From Acidimicrobiales bacterium (GTDB taxonomy: Bacteria > Actinomycetota > Acidimicrobiia > Acidimicrobiales > MedAcidi-G1), in the NCBI GenBank assembly GCA_028823445.1, contig JAPKBH010000004.1:1-64000 (forward strand): 64,000 bases of DNA, written 5' to 3'. This document shows, in pieces, positions 26,913-35,623 of the stretch. A model generated the notes under the pieces. The model had not been told where the DNA came from. It did not search any database and worked only from the letters and a program-made list of their open reading frames with translations. Positions within the stretch are counted from its first letter, which is position 1. The number at the start of each line of letters is the position of its first letter. Position numbers and translations under genes: made by a program.

Positions 26913-27467
26913 ATGGTTCGTCATCTCACCACCGAAGAACTCGAAGCGGGTCTTGTTGAGGCCCTGGGTTCACCAAAAGACGCCGGCACGCTTGACATGA
27001 TTGTGCGCCGGCCGGAGATCAACGCCCGCCAGGTGGTGGAAGTCGCAGAGTTGTCGTTAGAAGAAGGCGTGGTGGGCGATAATTGGAGCCACAAACCAAC
27101 CTCGAGCACCTCTGATAATTCACCGGACCCCGAGGCGCAGTTGACTTTGATGAACACTCGGGTGTTGCGTTTGGTGGCTGCTGGCGATGAAAGCCACATG
27201 CCTATGGCGGGCGATCAAATGGTGGTGGACATAGATTTATCGACGGCGAACTTGCCCGCCGGCACTTGTTTGCAGGTGGGAACGGCCATCGTTGAGGTCA
27301 CCGCTAAACCGCATACCGGGTGCGCCAAATTTGTGGAGCGTTTTGGCGCGGAGGCTATGCGTTTTGTGAACTCTTCCAAGGGTCGTGAACTCTGCCTGCG
27401 TGGTATTAATGCTCGGGTGGTTCAGTCCGGCACGATCGCTAAGGGTGATGTAGTCCAACGTGTCTGA
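26913..27467 (+). CDS. MOSC domain-containing protein
   Basis: VGDNWSHKP...LTLMNTRVLRLVA...GDQMVVDIDLS...TAKPHTGCAKFVERFG. Confidence 0.85.
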   Translation: MVRHLTTEELEAGLVEALGSPKDAGTLDMIVRRPEINARQVVEVAELSLEEGVVGDNWSHKPTSSTSDNSPDPEAQLTLMNTRVLRLVAAGDESHMPMAGDQMVVDIDLSTANLPAGTCLQVGTAIVEVTAKPHTGCAKFVERFGAEAMRFVNSSKGRELCLRGINARVVQSGTIAKGDVVQRV

Positions 27468-27472
27468 TCCGT

Positions 27473-28651
27473 ATGGATTTTGATCTTCCTGCTGCTGATG
27501 ACCCTCGCCGGCTTGCGGTGCGTAAGTGGCTGGCCGAGAACCCGCAACCAACGGCCAGCCAGTTGGCGGACGCCGGCTATGTGGTGCCGCACTGGCCAGA
27601 GCCTTGGGGGCTAAACGCCGACCCCTTGCATCAGATCATTATTGATGACGAGTTAGCAAAAGCAAGGGTGCATCGTCCAGCGAACCAAATAGGCATTGGG
27701 TGGGCGGGCCCCACTTTGCTTGCTGCAGGTACCGAAGAGCAAAAAGACCGGTACTTGCGACCGTTGCTTGCCGGCCAAGAAATCTGGTGCCAAATGTTTT
27801 CTGAACCGGAGGCGGGTTCAGATTTAGCAAACGTGGCTACTCGGGCGGTGCGTGACGGCGACGAATATGTCATCAATGGTTCAAAAATTTGGACCAGCGC
27901 CGGACATCTCGCTCAGTTCGGGATTTTGATTGCCCGCACCAACCTTGATGTGCCCAAACGTGAAGGCATTTCTTATTTTATTTGCCCGACGGATTTACCA
28001 GGGCTCACCATGACCCCGATTGTGGATGCCACGGGAAGCCATTTGTTTAACCAAGTATTTTTTGATGATGTGCGTTTGCCGGTTTCTTTGCGGGTGGGCG
28101 TTGAGGGGGAAGGCTGGCGTTTAGCCAAGGTCACGCTGGCCAACGAACGGGTGCGCTTGTCTTCTGCGGGGTCGCTTTGGGGTAACGGCCCGTCGGCTGA
28201 AGACTTACTTGATGCGGTACGCGACAGTGGAGGTTGTAGTGATCCAATTATGCGTCAAGAGTTAGCGGCGTTGAAATGTGAAGCCGAGGTACTGCGCTTG
28301 AACCGCCTCCGCACGTTGACGGCTCAGTTGGCGGGCCGTACCCCCGGCCCAGAGGCCTCTGTGCAAAAAGCAATGGCTGATGACCATGGGCAAAAGGTCA
28401 TGGCGTTAGCAAAGGCTTGTGCTGGCACAGACGGCATGTTGGTGGGGTCCGGCCCTGCTGGCGGTTCGTTTGACTGGCATTTTGGGTTCTTGTTTTCTCC
28501 GGCGCTGACCATTGGCGGCGGTACGTTTGCTATCCAACGCAACATCGTGGCCGAAAAAGTATTGGGGCTTCCTCGTGACCACAATGTTGAAGATGGTTTA
28601 TCGTGGAGAGAAACCCATTTAGGAAAGGCTGGCCGTAATGCAATTAGGTGA
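27473..28651 (+). CDS. Acyl-CoA dehydrogenase family protein
   Basis: WCQMFSEPEAGSDLANVATRAVRDGDEYVINGSKIWTSAGHLA ... FAIQRNIVAEKVLGLPRD. Confidence 0.93.
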   Translation: MDFDLPAADDPRRLAVRKWLAENPQPTASQLADAGYVVPHWPEPWGLNADPLHQIIIDDELAKARVHRPANQIGIGWAGPTLLAAGTEEQKDRYLRPLLAGQEIWCQMFSEPEAGSDLANVATRAVRDGDEYVINGSKIWTSAGHLAQFGILIARTNLDVPKREGISYFICPTDLPGLTMTPIVDATGSHLFNQVFFDDVRLPVSLRVGVEGEGWRLAKVTLANERVRLSSAGSLWGNGPSAEDLLDAVRDSGGCSDPIMRQELAALKCEAEVLRLNRLRTLTAQLAGRTPGPEASVQKAMADDHGQKVMALAKACAGTDGMLVGSGPAGGSFDWHFGFLFSPALTIGGGTFAIQRNIVAEKVLGLPRDHNVEDGLSWRETHLGKAGRNAIR

Positions 28652-29660
28652 AGTGAATACTCCGGCGTTGGTGGCGGACCTAACGGTTTTTGACACCAAC
28701 GTGGCCACTATGGCGGCCCGGCGGCCTGGGTTGGCTTTGCGGCCTCATGTGAAGGCGTTTAAATCCACGGCGTTGGCGCAGCGTTTGGCTGAGGCGGGGC
28801 ATACGGCGTTTTGTTGTGCCACGGTGGCTGAGGTTGAGGGCATGGCGGCCGCTGGGTTAGGGAGTGATCTTTTGTTGGCTAACCAGGTGTTAGAAACCGA
28901 GCGCTTGGGAGCGTTGGTGGTTGGTGGGTCGGCCCGGGTCACGGTGGCGGTGGATTCTTTAGAGACCATTGCCGCGGCGGCCACCGGTGGGGTGGCTGAG
29001 GTACTCATCGATGTTGATGTAGGTATGCCCCGTGGCGGTTGTGCGGTGGCTAATGCGGGCCGGCTTGCTGAGGCTGCTGGGGCGGCCGGCTTAGAGGTAC
29101 GCGGCGTTATGGGCTACGAGGGGCATTTGATGCACGTGGCCGATACCGAGCGAAGGGTGTCGGGGGTGGAGCGTTCTATGGCGGTGCTTACCGAAGCGCA
29201 CCAAGCAGTGGGCGGCGACGTGGTTTCGGGGGGTGGTACGGGTTCTTGGGATTGCAACCAGGTGGTGACTGAGTTGCAGGCCGGGTCGTATGTATTGATG
29301 GACACCGACTACGCCCGGTTAGACCTGCCGTTTCAGCAAGGCCTGTTTGTGCTGGCTACGGTCATTTCGTTGGGGTCGGGCGGTCATGCGGTGCTCGATG
29401 CGGGGCTTAAGGCGTTAGCGATGGATTCCGGCCCGCCGACTTTGGTGGGTGAGGGCGAGGTGCTTTATTGCGCCGATGAACACACGGTGCTGGTTAATGG
29501 TTCGTGGCAGGTGGGCGACCGGGTGTTGTTGCGGCCCGCCCATATTGACCCCACTATGGCGAAACATGAAAAGATGTACTTAGCGACGGAGGTTTCTGCA
29601 GCGGGGGTTGTCGAAACTGAGGTTGTTGATAGTTGGCCGATTGATTTGCGAGGGTGGTAA
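28638..29660 (+). CDS. DSD1-family PLP enzyme (D-threonine aldolase / D-serine dehydratase-like)
   Basis: TPALVADLTVFDTNVATMAA...LRPHVKAFKSTALAQRLAEAGHTAFCCATVAEVEGM; C-terminal CADEHTVL...GDRVLLRPAHIDPT. Confidence 0.85.
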   Translation: MQLGEVNTPALVADLTVFDTNVATMAARRPGLALRPHVKAFKSTALAQRLAEAGHTAFCCATVAEVEGMAAAGLGSDLLLANQVLETERLGALVVGGSARVTVAVDSLETIAAAATGGVAEVLIDVDVGMPRGGCAVANAGRLAEAAGAAGLEVRGVMGYEGHLMHVADTERRVSGVERSMAVLTEAHQAVGGDVVSGGGTGSWDCNQVVTELQAGSYVLMDTDYARLDLPFQQGLFVLATVISLGSGGHAVLDAGLKALAMDSGPPTLVGEGEVLYCADEHTVLVNGSWQVGDRVLLRPAHIDPTMAKHEKMYLATEVSAAGVVETEVVDSWPIDLRGW

Positions 29661-29664
29661 AAAA

Positions 29665-31026
29665 ATGAAGTTGCCGGGCATGCACACTGGGTTTCGTGAT
29701 GATGGGACATGGCGCAATTGGGCCGGTAACCAGGTGGCGCACCCGGTGCGCGTTGAGCGCCCCCGTAGCGAAGCTGAGGTAGTGGGGCTGGTGCAAGCGG
29801 CCGTGGCGGAGGGTCGCAGAGTTCGCGTGGTGGGGGCTGGCCATTCCTTTTCGGCTATTGCCGTTACCGACGAGGTGTTGGTGACCTTGGATGACTTTGC
29901 TTCGGTGGTTTCATTAGATCGTGATTCTGGTTTGGCTCGAGTTGAGGCGGGTATGCGGTTATTTAATTTGAACCCGTTGTTAGATGTAGCCGGCTTGGCT
30001 ATGCCGAACTTGGGTGATATTGCTTATCAGTCGGTGGCCGGGGCGATTTCTACCTCTACCCATGGCACTGGTTTGGGTTTTCAAAGCATTGCCGCCGGGG
30101 TGGTGGGCCTGCGCATGGTGACCGCTGATGGTTCGGTGTTGGTGTGTGATGAGCAAACCAATCCGGAGGTTTTGCAGGTGGCTCGAGTGGGGTTGGGGGC
30201 GCTGGGTATTGTGACCGAGGTGACCTTGCAGTGCGTTCCGTCTTTTAATTTGCGGGCTTGCGAAGAGGTGATGGATATTGATGAGTTGTTAAACAATTTT
30301 GATGAGTACGCCGAAAATACTGACCACACCGAATTTTTTTGGATGCCCCACACCAAAAATGCTTTGTTGAAACGTAATACCCGTACTCAAGAGGAGCCGC
30401 CACCGCCCCGCAATCGGCGCCATGCGGCCCGTCGCAAATGGAAGCATTTCAAAAACAAAGAACTGTTAGAAAACGTAGCTTTTGGGGCCATGAACCATTT
30501 GGGCCGGTTGCGCCCTTCGTTGGTGCCGAAGTTCAACGCCATGATGGTGCCTGATGAGGGGTCGGCGAACTATCTCACCACTAGTTACGAAGTGTTTGCT
30601 AGCCCCCGCCGGGTGCATTTTTACGAAATGGAATACGCCGTGGCGCGTGAACATGGCATTGAGGCGTTTCGCCAGGTACAAGCGCTGATCGACACCTTGG
30701 ATCATCCGGTGAGTTTTCCCCTGGAGGTACGGGTGTTGGGGGCTGATGACATTGCGCTTTCTACGGCTTCGGGCCGAGACACTATGTACATCGCCGTGCA
30801 CATGTTTCACGGTACTGATTATGAGCAGTATTTTCGAGGGGTGGAGGCCATCATGAACCAATTTGAGGGCCGCCCTCATTGGGGCAAACTTCATTACCAA
30901 ACCGCCGAAACCCTGGCCACCCGTTACCCCGGTTGGGGCGAGTTTCAAGCGCTGCGATCTCGCCTTGACCCTTCGGGCATGTTCACCAATGAGGAAATAA
31001 CCAAGGTGCTGGGCCCGGTTGGTTAG
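29665..31026 (+). CDS. FAD-linked oxidase, L-gulono/D-arabinono-1,4-lactone oxidase type
   Basis: WRNWAGNQVAHPVRVERPRSEAEVVGLVQ...RVVGAGHSFSAIAVTDE...STSTHGTG...W...HWGKLHY. Confidence 0.9.
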   Translation: MKLPGMHTGFRDDGTWRNWAGNQVAHPVRVERPRSEAEVVGLVQAAVAEGRRVRVVGAGHSFSAIAVTDEVLVTLDDFASVVSLDRDSGLARVEAGMRLFNLNPLLDVAGLAMPNLGDIAYQSVAGAISTSTHGTGLGFQSIAAGVVGLRMVTADGSVLVCDEQTNPEVLQVARVGLGALGIVTEVTLQCVPSFNLRACEEVMDIDELLNNFDEYAENTDHTEFFWMPHTKNALLKRNTRTQEEPPPPRNRRHAARRKWKHFKNKELLENVAFGAMNHLGRLRPSLVPKFNAMMVPDEGSANYLTTSYEVFASPRRVHFYEMEYAVAREHGIEAFRQVQALIDTLDHPVSFPLEVRVLGADDIALSTASGRDTMYIAVHMFHGTDYEQYFRGVEAIMNQFEGRPHWGKLHYQTAETLATRYPGWGEFQALRSRLDPSGMFTNEEITKVLGPVG

Positions 31027-31029
31027 TCC

Positions 31030-31821
31030 TTACCGCACGGCTACTAGCGCTACTTCGGTGAGGTGGCCAGCGACCTGGGTTAACTCGGGGGCGTAGACGT
31101 AACCCTCGGGGTGGGTGAAATCGGCTAGCCCAGCGGGGTCGGTTAGTTGTTGGTCCACCACGTAACGCACCAAAGCGCCCTTGAGTAGTTTGTTCCAATG
31201 GGCCACCGTCACCAGTTTGCGTTCACCGTCTTTTTCAACGTCATCTAAAAAACGCACCCGAATGCGACTGCCAGCAATCGAAGCATCCCACCCGGCCGAA
31301 TGCTCGTTGGGCAACAAATCCCACACACAACCCGCCGCCGGGCCAGCCAAGGCCTCGGTTAGCAACGGTCGCCAAAAACGAGCCGGCGGGCCAAACTCCG
31401 GCAACTTGGCGCCCATCTTCAACTTGTAATCCGGCAACGCATCTTTAGGCCGCACCGCCCCCCACAGGCCAGAAAAAATCACTACCTGCTTATCTACCCG
31501 TTTGCGCAAGCCAGCCGGCAAAGACGAATAATCTAAAGCGTCATAAAGTACCCCGGTGTAGCGCTCAATGGCCGGCAAGGTCGCCGCCTTATGGGCCACC
31601 AAATTGGCCGCCGTGGCCTCCGCCACCCGCTGGCCCTTAACCCCCAACAATTTGGTGCGGGCCGCTTCGTTTTCTTTCATAGCTTTACACAGCGCCGCCA
31701 ACACCTGCCGCCGTGGTTTCAACAACTCGCCAAACGACTGCTGGCCTTTCTCCCACGCCGGCCCATCGCCCCCCGGGGCTTTCCCCTCAGAGGGGGGCAA
31801 GAGGATCAACGGAGAAGCCAT
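31030..31821 (-). CDS. yaaA: YaaA family protein (peroxide stress, DUF328)
   Basis: LILLPPSEGKAPGG, RYTGVLYDALDYSSL, IFSGLWGAVRPKDALPDYKLKMGAKL, FLDDVEKDGERKLVTVAHWNKLLKGALVRY. Confidence 0.9.
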   Translation of the reverse strand: MASPLILLPPSEGKAPGGDGPAWEKGQQSFGELLKPRRQVLAALCKAMKENEAARTKLLGVKGQRVAEATAANLVAHKAATLPAIERYTGVLYDALDYSSLPAGLRKRVDKQVVIFSGLWGAVRPKDALPDYKLKMGAKLPEFGPPARFWRPLLTEALAGPAAGCVWDLLPNEHSAGWDASIAGSRIRVRFLDDVEKDGERKLVTVAHWNKLLKGALVRYVVDQQLTDPAGLADFTHPEGYVYAPELTQVAGHLTEVALVAVR

Positions 31822-31844
31822 GCCCCGACGCTACCCTCGCCAAG

Positions 31845-32093
31845 GTGAACGAAGAAAACAATCCGCAAGAAACCCAACCCGCACCGGTAGCCGAAGAACC
31901 ATCCCCGGCCAGCAGCGCCCTCGAAACCGGGCCACCTGCCGACCCCGAGCTGGACGCCCTCGAAGCCGACCTGGCAACAATCGAAGCGGCCATGAACCGA
32001 GTAGCCGACGGCGATCTGGACGGCGCCGAAGAAATCATGAGCGGCCTGGCCGACAACGAGACCAGCGAAGAAACCAGCGAACCCTCAGAGTAA
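31845..32093 (+). CDS. Small acidic hypothetical protein (82 aa)
   Basis: GTG start; PELDALEADLATIEAAMNRVADGDLDGAEEIMSGLADNE. Confidence 0.5.
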   Translation: MNEENNPQETQPAPVAEEPSPASSALETGPPADPELDALEADLATIEAAMNRVADGDLDGAEEIMSGLADNETSEETSEPSE

Positions 32094-32672
32094 ATCGGGG
32101 ACCGTGCCGTCGCCCACCAAATCGACCCGATCACCGAGGCGTAACTCGCCGTCGGTTACCTCAACCCAGCGGCCCCCCAAGTTAGGGATGCGCACCATGG
32201 GGATAGCCGCCCCGCCCTCCACGGCATAAATCAGCCCGCCGTGAGTAACCACCAACACTTCATCAGCCCCCGCTGTGGCTTCCACCACCCGCAACAACGC
32301 CCCATGGGCTCGCTCCAGCACCTGCTCATCTAACTCGTAGCCTTCCGGGCGATGACCGCTTTCTAGCGCCCCCGGCCAACCCGTTTCAATATCGGCTCGA
32401 GTCAACCCCTGCCAAGGGCCGGCGCAACGCTCCTGTAAATCTTCTTCCACCAACACCGGGCCCACCCCCATAACTTCAGAAATAATGGCTGCCGTTTCGG
32501 CTGCCCGCTGCAAAGTCGACGCCACAATGGCATCAAACGCCCCCAACACGCCAGCCGCCTGTTGAGCCTGACGCCGCCCCTGGTCAGTCAACGGCGGGTT
32601 AGCCTGGCCCTGCCACTTGCCCAAAGCATTCCATTCAGATTCACCATGGCGCACTAACAACAGTCGAGTCAC
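32085..32672 (-). CDS. Histidine phosphatase family protein
   Basis: MTRLLLVRHGESEWNALGKWQGQANPPLTDQGRRQA ... VLVVTHGGLIYAV. Confidence 0.92.
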   Translation of the reverse strand: MTRLLLVRHGESEWNALGKWQGQANPPLTDQGRRQAQQAAGVLGAFDAIVASTLQRAAETAAIISEVMGVGPVLVEEDLQERCAGPWQGLTRADIETGWPGALESGHRPEGYELDEQVLERAHGALLRVVEATAGADEVLVVTHGGLIYAVEGGAAIPMVRIPNLGGRWVEVTDGELRLGDRVDLVGDGTVPDLL

Positions 32673-32737
32673 CCGCCCGACGGTACCCGAAAACGGCCGC
32701 CTCGCCCCGACGGCCCAATACTTCGTAGACTAAGCGA

Positions 32738-32977
32738 ATGGCAGTATTGCGACTTTTCGCCTCTATACGGGTAGCGGCCGGTACCGGCACCGTAGACCTT
32801 GAGGGCTCCACGGTGGGCGAGATCATCACCGCAGCCACCCAACGCTTCGGCAACGACTTCGCTGTACAAGTACCCAACTGCCAACTCTGGCTAAACGGCC
32901 AAGCCACCGACCTAGCCACCCCGGTCACCGCAACCGATGAAGTAGCTTTGCTGCCCCCCGTTTCCGGAGGCCGCTAA
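32738..32977 (+). CDS. MoaD/ThiS-family ubiquitin-like protein ending GGR
   Basis: VLRLFASIRVAAGTGTVDLEGSTVGEIITAATQRFG...ATDEVALLPPVSGGR*. Confidence 0.82.
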   Translation: MAVLRLFASIRVAAGTGTVDLEGSTVGEIITAATQRFGNDFAVQVPNCQLWLNGQATDLATPVTATDEVALLPPVSGGR

Positions 32978-34191
32978 TGCGCCGCCTCGCCGTACTCTCG
33001 CTCCACACCTCGCCGCTGATTCAACCCGGCTCGGGTGACGGTGGCGGCATGAACGTCTACGTGCGCGAGTTGGTTTCTGCCCTTGCCCAAACCGGTCGGC
33101 AATCCACGGTCTTCGTTCGCCGTGTTGACCCCGACCTGCCCGAAGTTGTCGAAGTGGAACCCGGATTTCGCGTGGTACACATCACCGCCGGAGCCTTCGA
33201 CATGGCCAAAGAAGACCTCCCAGAAATCGTGGACCAATTCGCCGACCGGGTAGCCGACTGGATACGCACCCACGACGAATTCGACGGACTGCTGGCTAAC
33301 TACTGGCTCAGCGGGGTAGCCGGCCACCGCCTCAAACACGAACTCAACCTGCCGCTCACTACGGTGTTCCACACCCTGGCTCGCGTAAAAGCCGAAACCG
33401 GCGACGGTGAACCCCGACGCCGCATGGAAGCCGAAACCGCGGTCATCCACTGCTCCGACGCCATCTTGGCCAACAGCGAAGAAGAAGTAAGCCAACTGGT
33501 TTCGCTGTACAACGCCGACCCCACCCGCATCGAAATCGTGCCCCCCGGTGTAGACCACGCTTTTTTCTCCCCCGGCCACCAAGGCGGCGCCCGAGACGCC
33601 ATTGGCCTCGGCCCCGCCCCGGTACTGCTCTTCGTGGGGCGCATCCAACCCCTTAAAGGGGTTGACGTGGCCATCGAAACCCTGGCCCAACTAACCAGCC
33701 ACCCCCAAGCTCGTTTAATCATCGTGGGCGGCGCCAGCGGACAAGACGGCCCGGCCACCGAAAAAGAAATACGCGCCCTGGTGGCTCACCACAACCTCAC
33801 CGACCGGGTGTTGTTTGTGCCGCCACAGCCTCACCACCTGTTATCTACTTGGTACCGAGCCGCCGATGTGCTGATCATGCCCAGCCGATCCGAATCATTT
33901 GGCCTGGTAGCTTTAGAAGCAGCAGCCTGCGGCGTGCCCGTGGTAGCCGCCGACGTAGGAGGCTTGCGCACCCTAGTGGTTCCCGGCCGCACCGGGTTCC
34001 TCATAGAAAGCCGTGACCCCGCCGACTACGCCCAAGCGGTAACCATGCTGCTCGACGACCCTGCCTTGGCCACCGAAATGGCCGCCCAAGCCGCCGAACA
34101 TTCGTGGTCCTACACTTGGTCGGCTACGGCCCGCCGGTTACGCAACGTGTGTGATGAACGATCTACCCGAGCGCTCGTTGACTGCAGTTAG
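32977..34191 (+). CDS. mshA: GT4 glycosyltransferase, D-inositol-3-phosphate glycosyltransferase (MshA) type
   Basis: SPLIQPGSGDGGGMNVYVREL, YWLSGVAGHRLK, IEIVPPGVDHAFFSPG, FVGRIQPLKGVDVAI, SRSESFGLVALEAAACGVPVVAADVGGLRTLV. Confidence 0.8.
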   Translation: MRRLAVLSLHTSPLIQPGSGDGGGMNVYVRELVSALAQTGRQSTVFVRRVDPDLPEVVEVEPGFRVVHITAGAFDMAKEDLPEIVDQFADRVADWIRTHDEFDGLLANYWLSGVAGHRLKHELNLPLTTVFHTLARVKAETGDGEPRRRMEAETAVIHCSDAILANSEEEVSQLVSLYNADPTRIEIVPPGVDHAFFSPGHQGGARDAIGLGPAPVLLFVGRIQPLKGVDVAIETLAQLTSHPQARLIIVGGASGQDGPATEKEIRALVAHHNLTDRVLFVPPQPHHLLSTWYRAADVLIMPSRSESFGLVALEAAACGVPVVAADVGGLRTLVVPGRTGFLIESRDPADYAQAVTMLLDDPALATEMAAQAAEHSWSYTWSATARRLRNVCDERSTRALVDCS

Positions 34192-34194
34192 CCG

Positions 34195-34671
34195 GTGGAC
34201 GACACGCCGCCCCTGACCAGTGAAGAACTGGCTGAAGTAAAAGCGCTTATTGACACTTGGCTCAACGACCGCCTCGTCGACAACCCGGTACTGGCTAGCG
34301 TCGAATACGACGCCGACCCGGGTTTTAACCAACACCGTTGGTTGGCCCGGCTGTTGGGCGAAGAAAAAGAATCCATCATGTTGCACTTCACCCTGAAGCA
34401 ACGCATGTTGCATTTTGAGACCTACGTGGTGGCCCAACCGGAAGAAAATCACGCCGCTTTCTACGAATACTTTCTGCGCCGCAACAGAAAACTGGTGGGG
34501 GTCGCCTTTTGCGTGGGCCACGAAGACGCCGTGTACCTCACCGGCGCCTTACCGGCCGCCGAAATAAACGAAGTCGCCCTGGACCGCATCTTAGGCACCG
34601 TCTGGGTAGCAGTAGAAGAAAGCTTCCAACCCGCCCTACGCATCGGTTTCGCCAGCCGATTTAAGAAATAA
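34195..34671 (+). CDS. YbjN domain-containing protein
   Basis: GFNQHRWLARLLGEEKESIMLHFTLKQRMLHFETYVVAQPEENHAAFYEYFLRRNRKLVGVAFC; downstream of the mshA-type gene. Confidence 0.8.
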   Translation: MDDTPPLTSEELAEVKALIDTWLNDRLVDNPVLASVEYDADPGFNQHRWLARLLGEEKESIMLHFTLKQRMLHFETYVVAQPEENHAAFYEYFLRRNRKLVGVAFCVGHEDAVYLTGALPAAEINEVALDRILGTVWVAVEESFQPALRIGFASRFKK

Positions 34672-34681
34672 TAACTTTTTC

Positions 34682-34710
34682 TTGCATTTCAATACATTTC
34701 AGTCTACTAT
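34682..34710 (+). promoter_or_regulatory. Sigma70-type promoter
   Basis: TTGCAT (34682-34687), 17-nt spacer, TACTAT (34705-34710). Confidence 0.55.
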
Positions 34711-34716
34711 GCACTG

Positions 34717-34786
34717 TGAGCCCGGTGACCGGGTTGGTGTTCTCGATCGGGGAAGTGCGATGACACCAACAAAGTCACCGGGTTCA
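34717..34786 (+). ncRNA. Candidate structured leader RNA upstream of proC
   Basis: Nested stems: TGAGCCCGGTGAC/GTCACCGGGTTCA (12/13), GTTGGTGT/ACACCAAC (8/8), ATCG/CGAT; begins ~7 nt after the -10. Confidence 0.4.
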
Positions 34787-34826
34787 CGTTCGTCCGAGGC
34801 CGCTGGTATCCGGTAGATTCCTCCAC

Positions 34827-35621
34827 ATGAACACAAGACTGCAAATCATCGGCGGCGGCAACATGGGCGAAGCCCTGCTGGGCGGCCTGGCCTCCACCGG
34901 ATGGGCCAGCAACGACACCCTGCACGTGGTTGAACTCGACGCCGACCGCCGCCAGGCATTATCCGTGGCCCATCCCGGGCTCTCCGTAGGAAGCGAACCC
35001 CTCACCGGCGTCGACGCCCTCATCGCCGTCAAGCCCCACATCGTGCCCACCGTCTGCGCCACCCTGGCCACCGCCGGTGTCACCCGCGCCCTGTCCATCG
35101 CCGCCGGCGTCACCCTGGCCACCCTCGAAGCGGCCCTGGCCCCCGGCACCGCCGTAGTGCGGGCCATGCCCAACACCCCCTCGCTGGTTGGCTTGGGCGC
35201 CGCCGCCATCGCCGCCGGAACCAACGCCAGCAACGATGACCTCGACTGGGCCACCAGCATCTTGAGCTCCGTCGGCACCGTGGTAGTGGTCGACGAAACC
35301 GACCTCGACGCCGTGACCGGGCTCTCCGGCTCTGGCCCGGCCTACGTGTTCCTGCTGGCCGAAGCCCTGATGGCCGCCGCCCAAGCCGAAGGCCTCAGCG
35401 CCCCCATAGCCAAAGAACTCACCCAACAAACTCTGCTGGGCGCCGCCACCCTGCTGGCCAACAGCGAAGACAGCGCCGCCACCCTGCGCCAAAACGTGAC
35501 CTCCAAAGGCGGCACCACGGCCGCCGGCCTGGCCGTGTTTGAACAAGCCGGCTTCGGCGACCTGATTCAACAAGTAGTAAGCGCCGCCGCCCAACGAGCC
35601 CGAGAACTCGGCGCCACCTAG
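34827..35621 (+). CDS. proC: Pyrroline-5-carboxylate reductase
   Basis: LQIIGGGNMGEALLGGL, VRAMPNTPSLVGLGAAAI, LSGSGPAYVFLLAEAL, VTSKGGTTAAGL. Confidence 0.95.
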   Translation: MNTRLQIIGGGNMGEALLGGLASTGWASNDTLHVVELDADRRQALSVAHPGLSVGSEPLTGVDALIAVKPHIVPTVCATLATAGVTRALSIAAGVTLATLEAALAPGTAVVRAMPNTPSLVGLGAAAIAAGTNASNDDLDWATSILSSVGTVVVVDETDLDAVTGLSGSGPAYVFLLAEALMAAAQAEGLSAPIAKELTQQTLLGAATLLANSEDSAATLRQNVTSKGGTTAAGLAVFEQAGFGDLIQQVVSAAAQRARELGAT

Positions 35622-35623
35622 CC

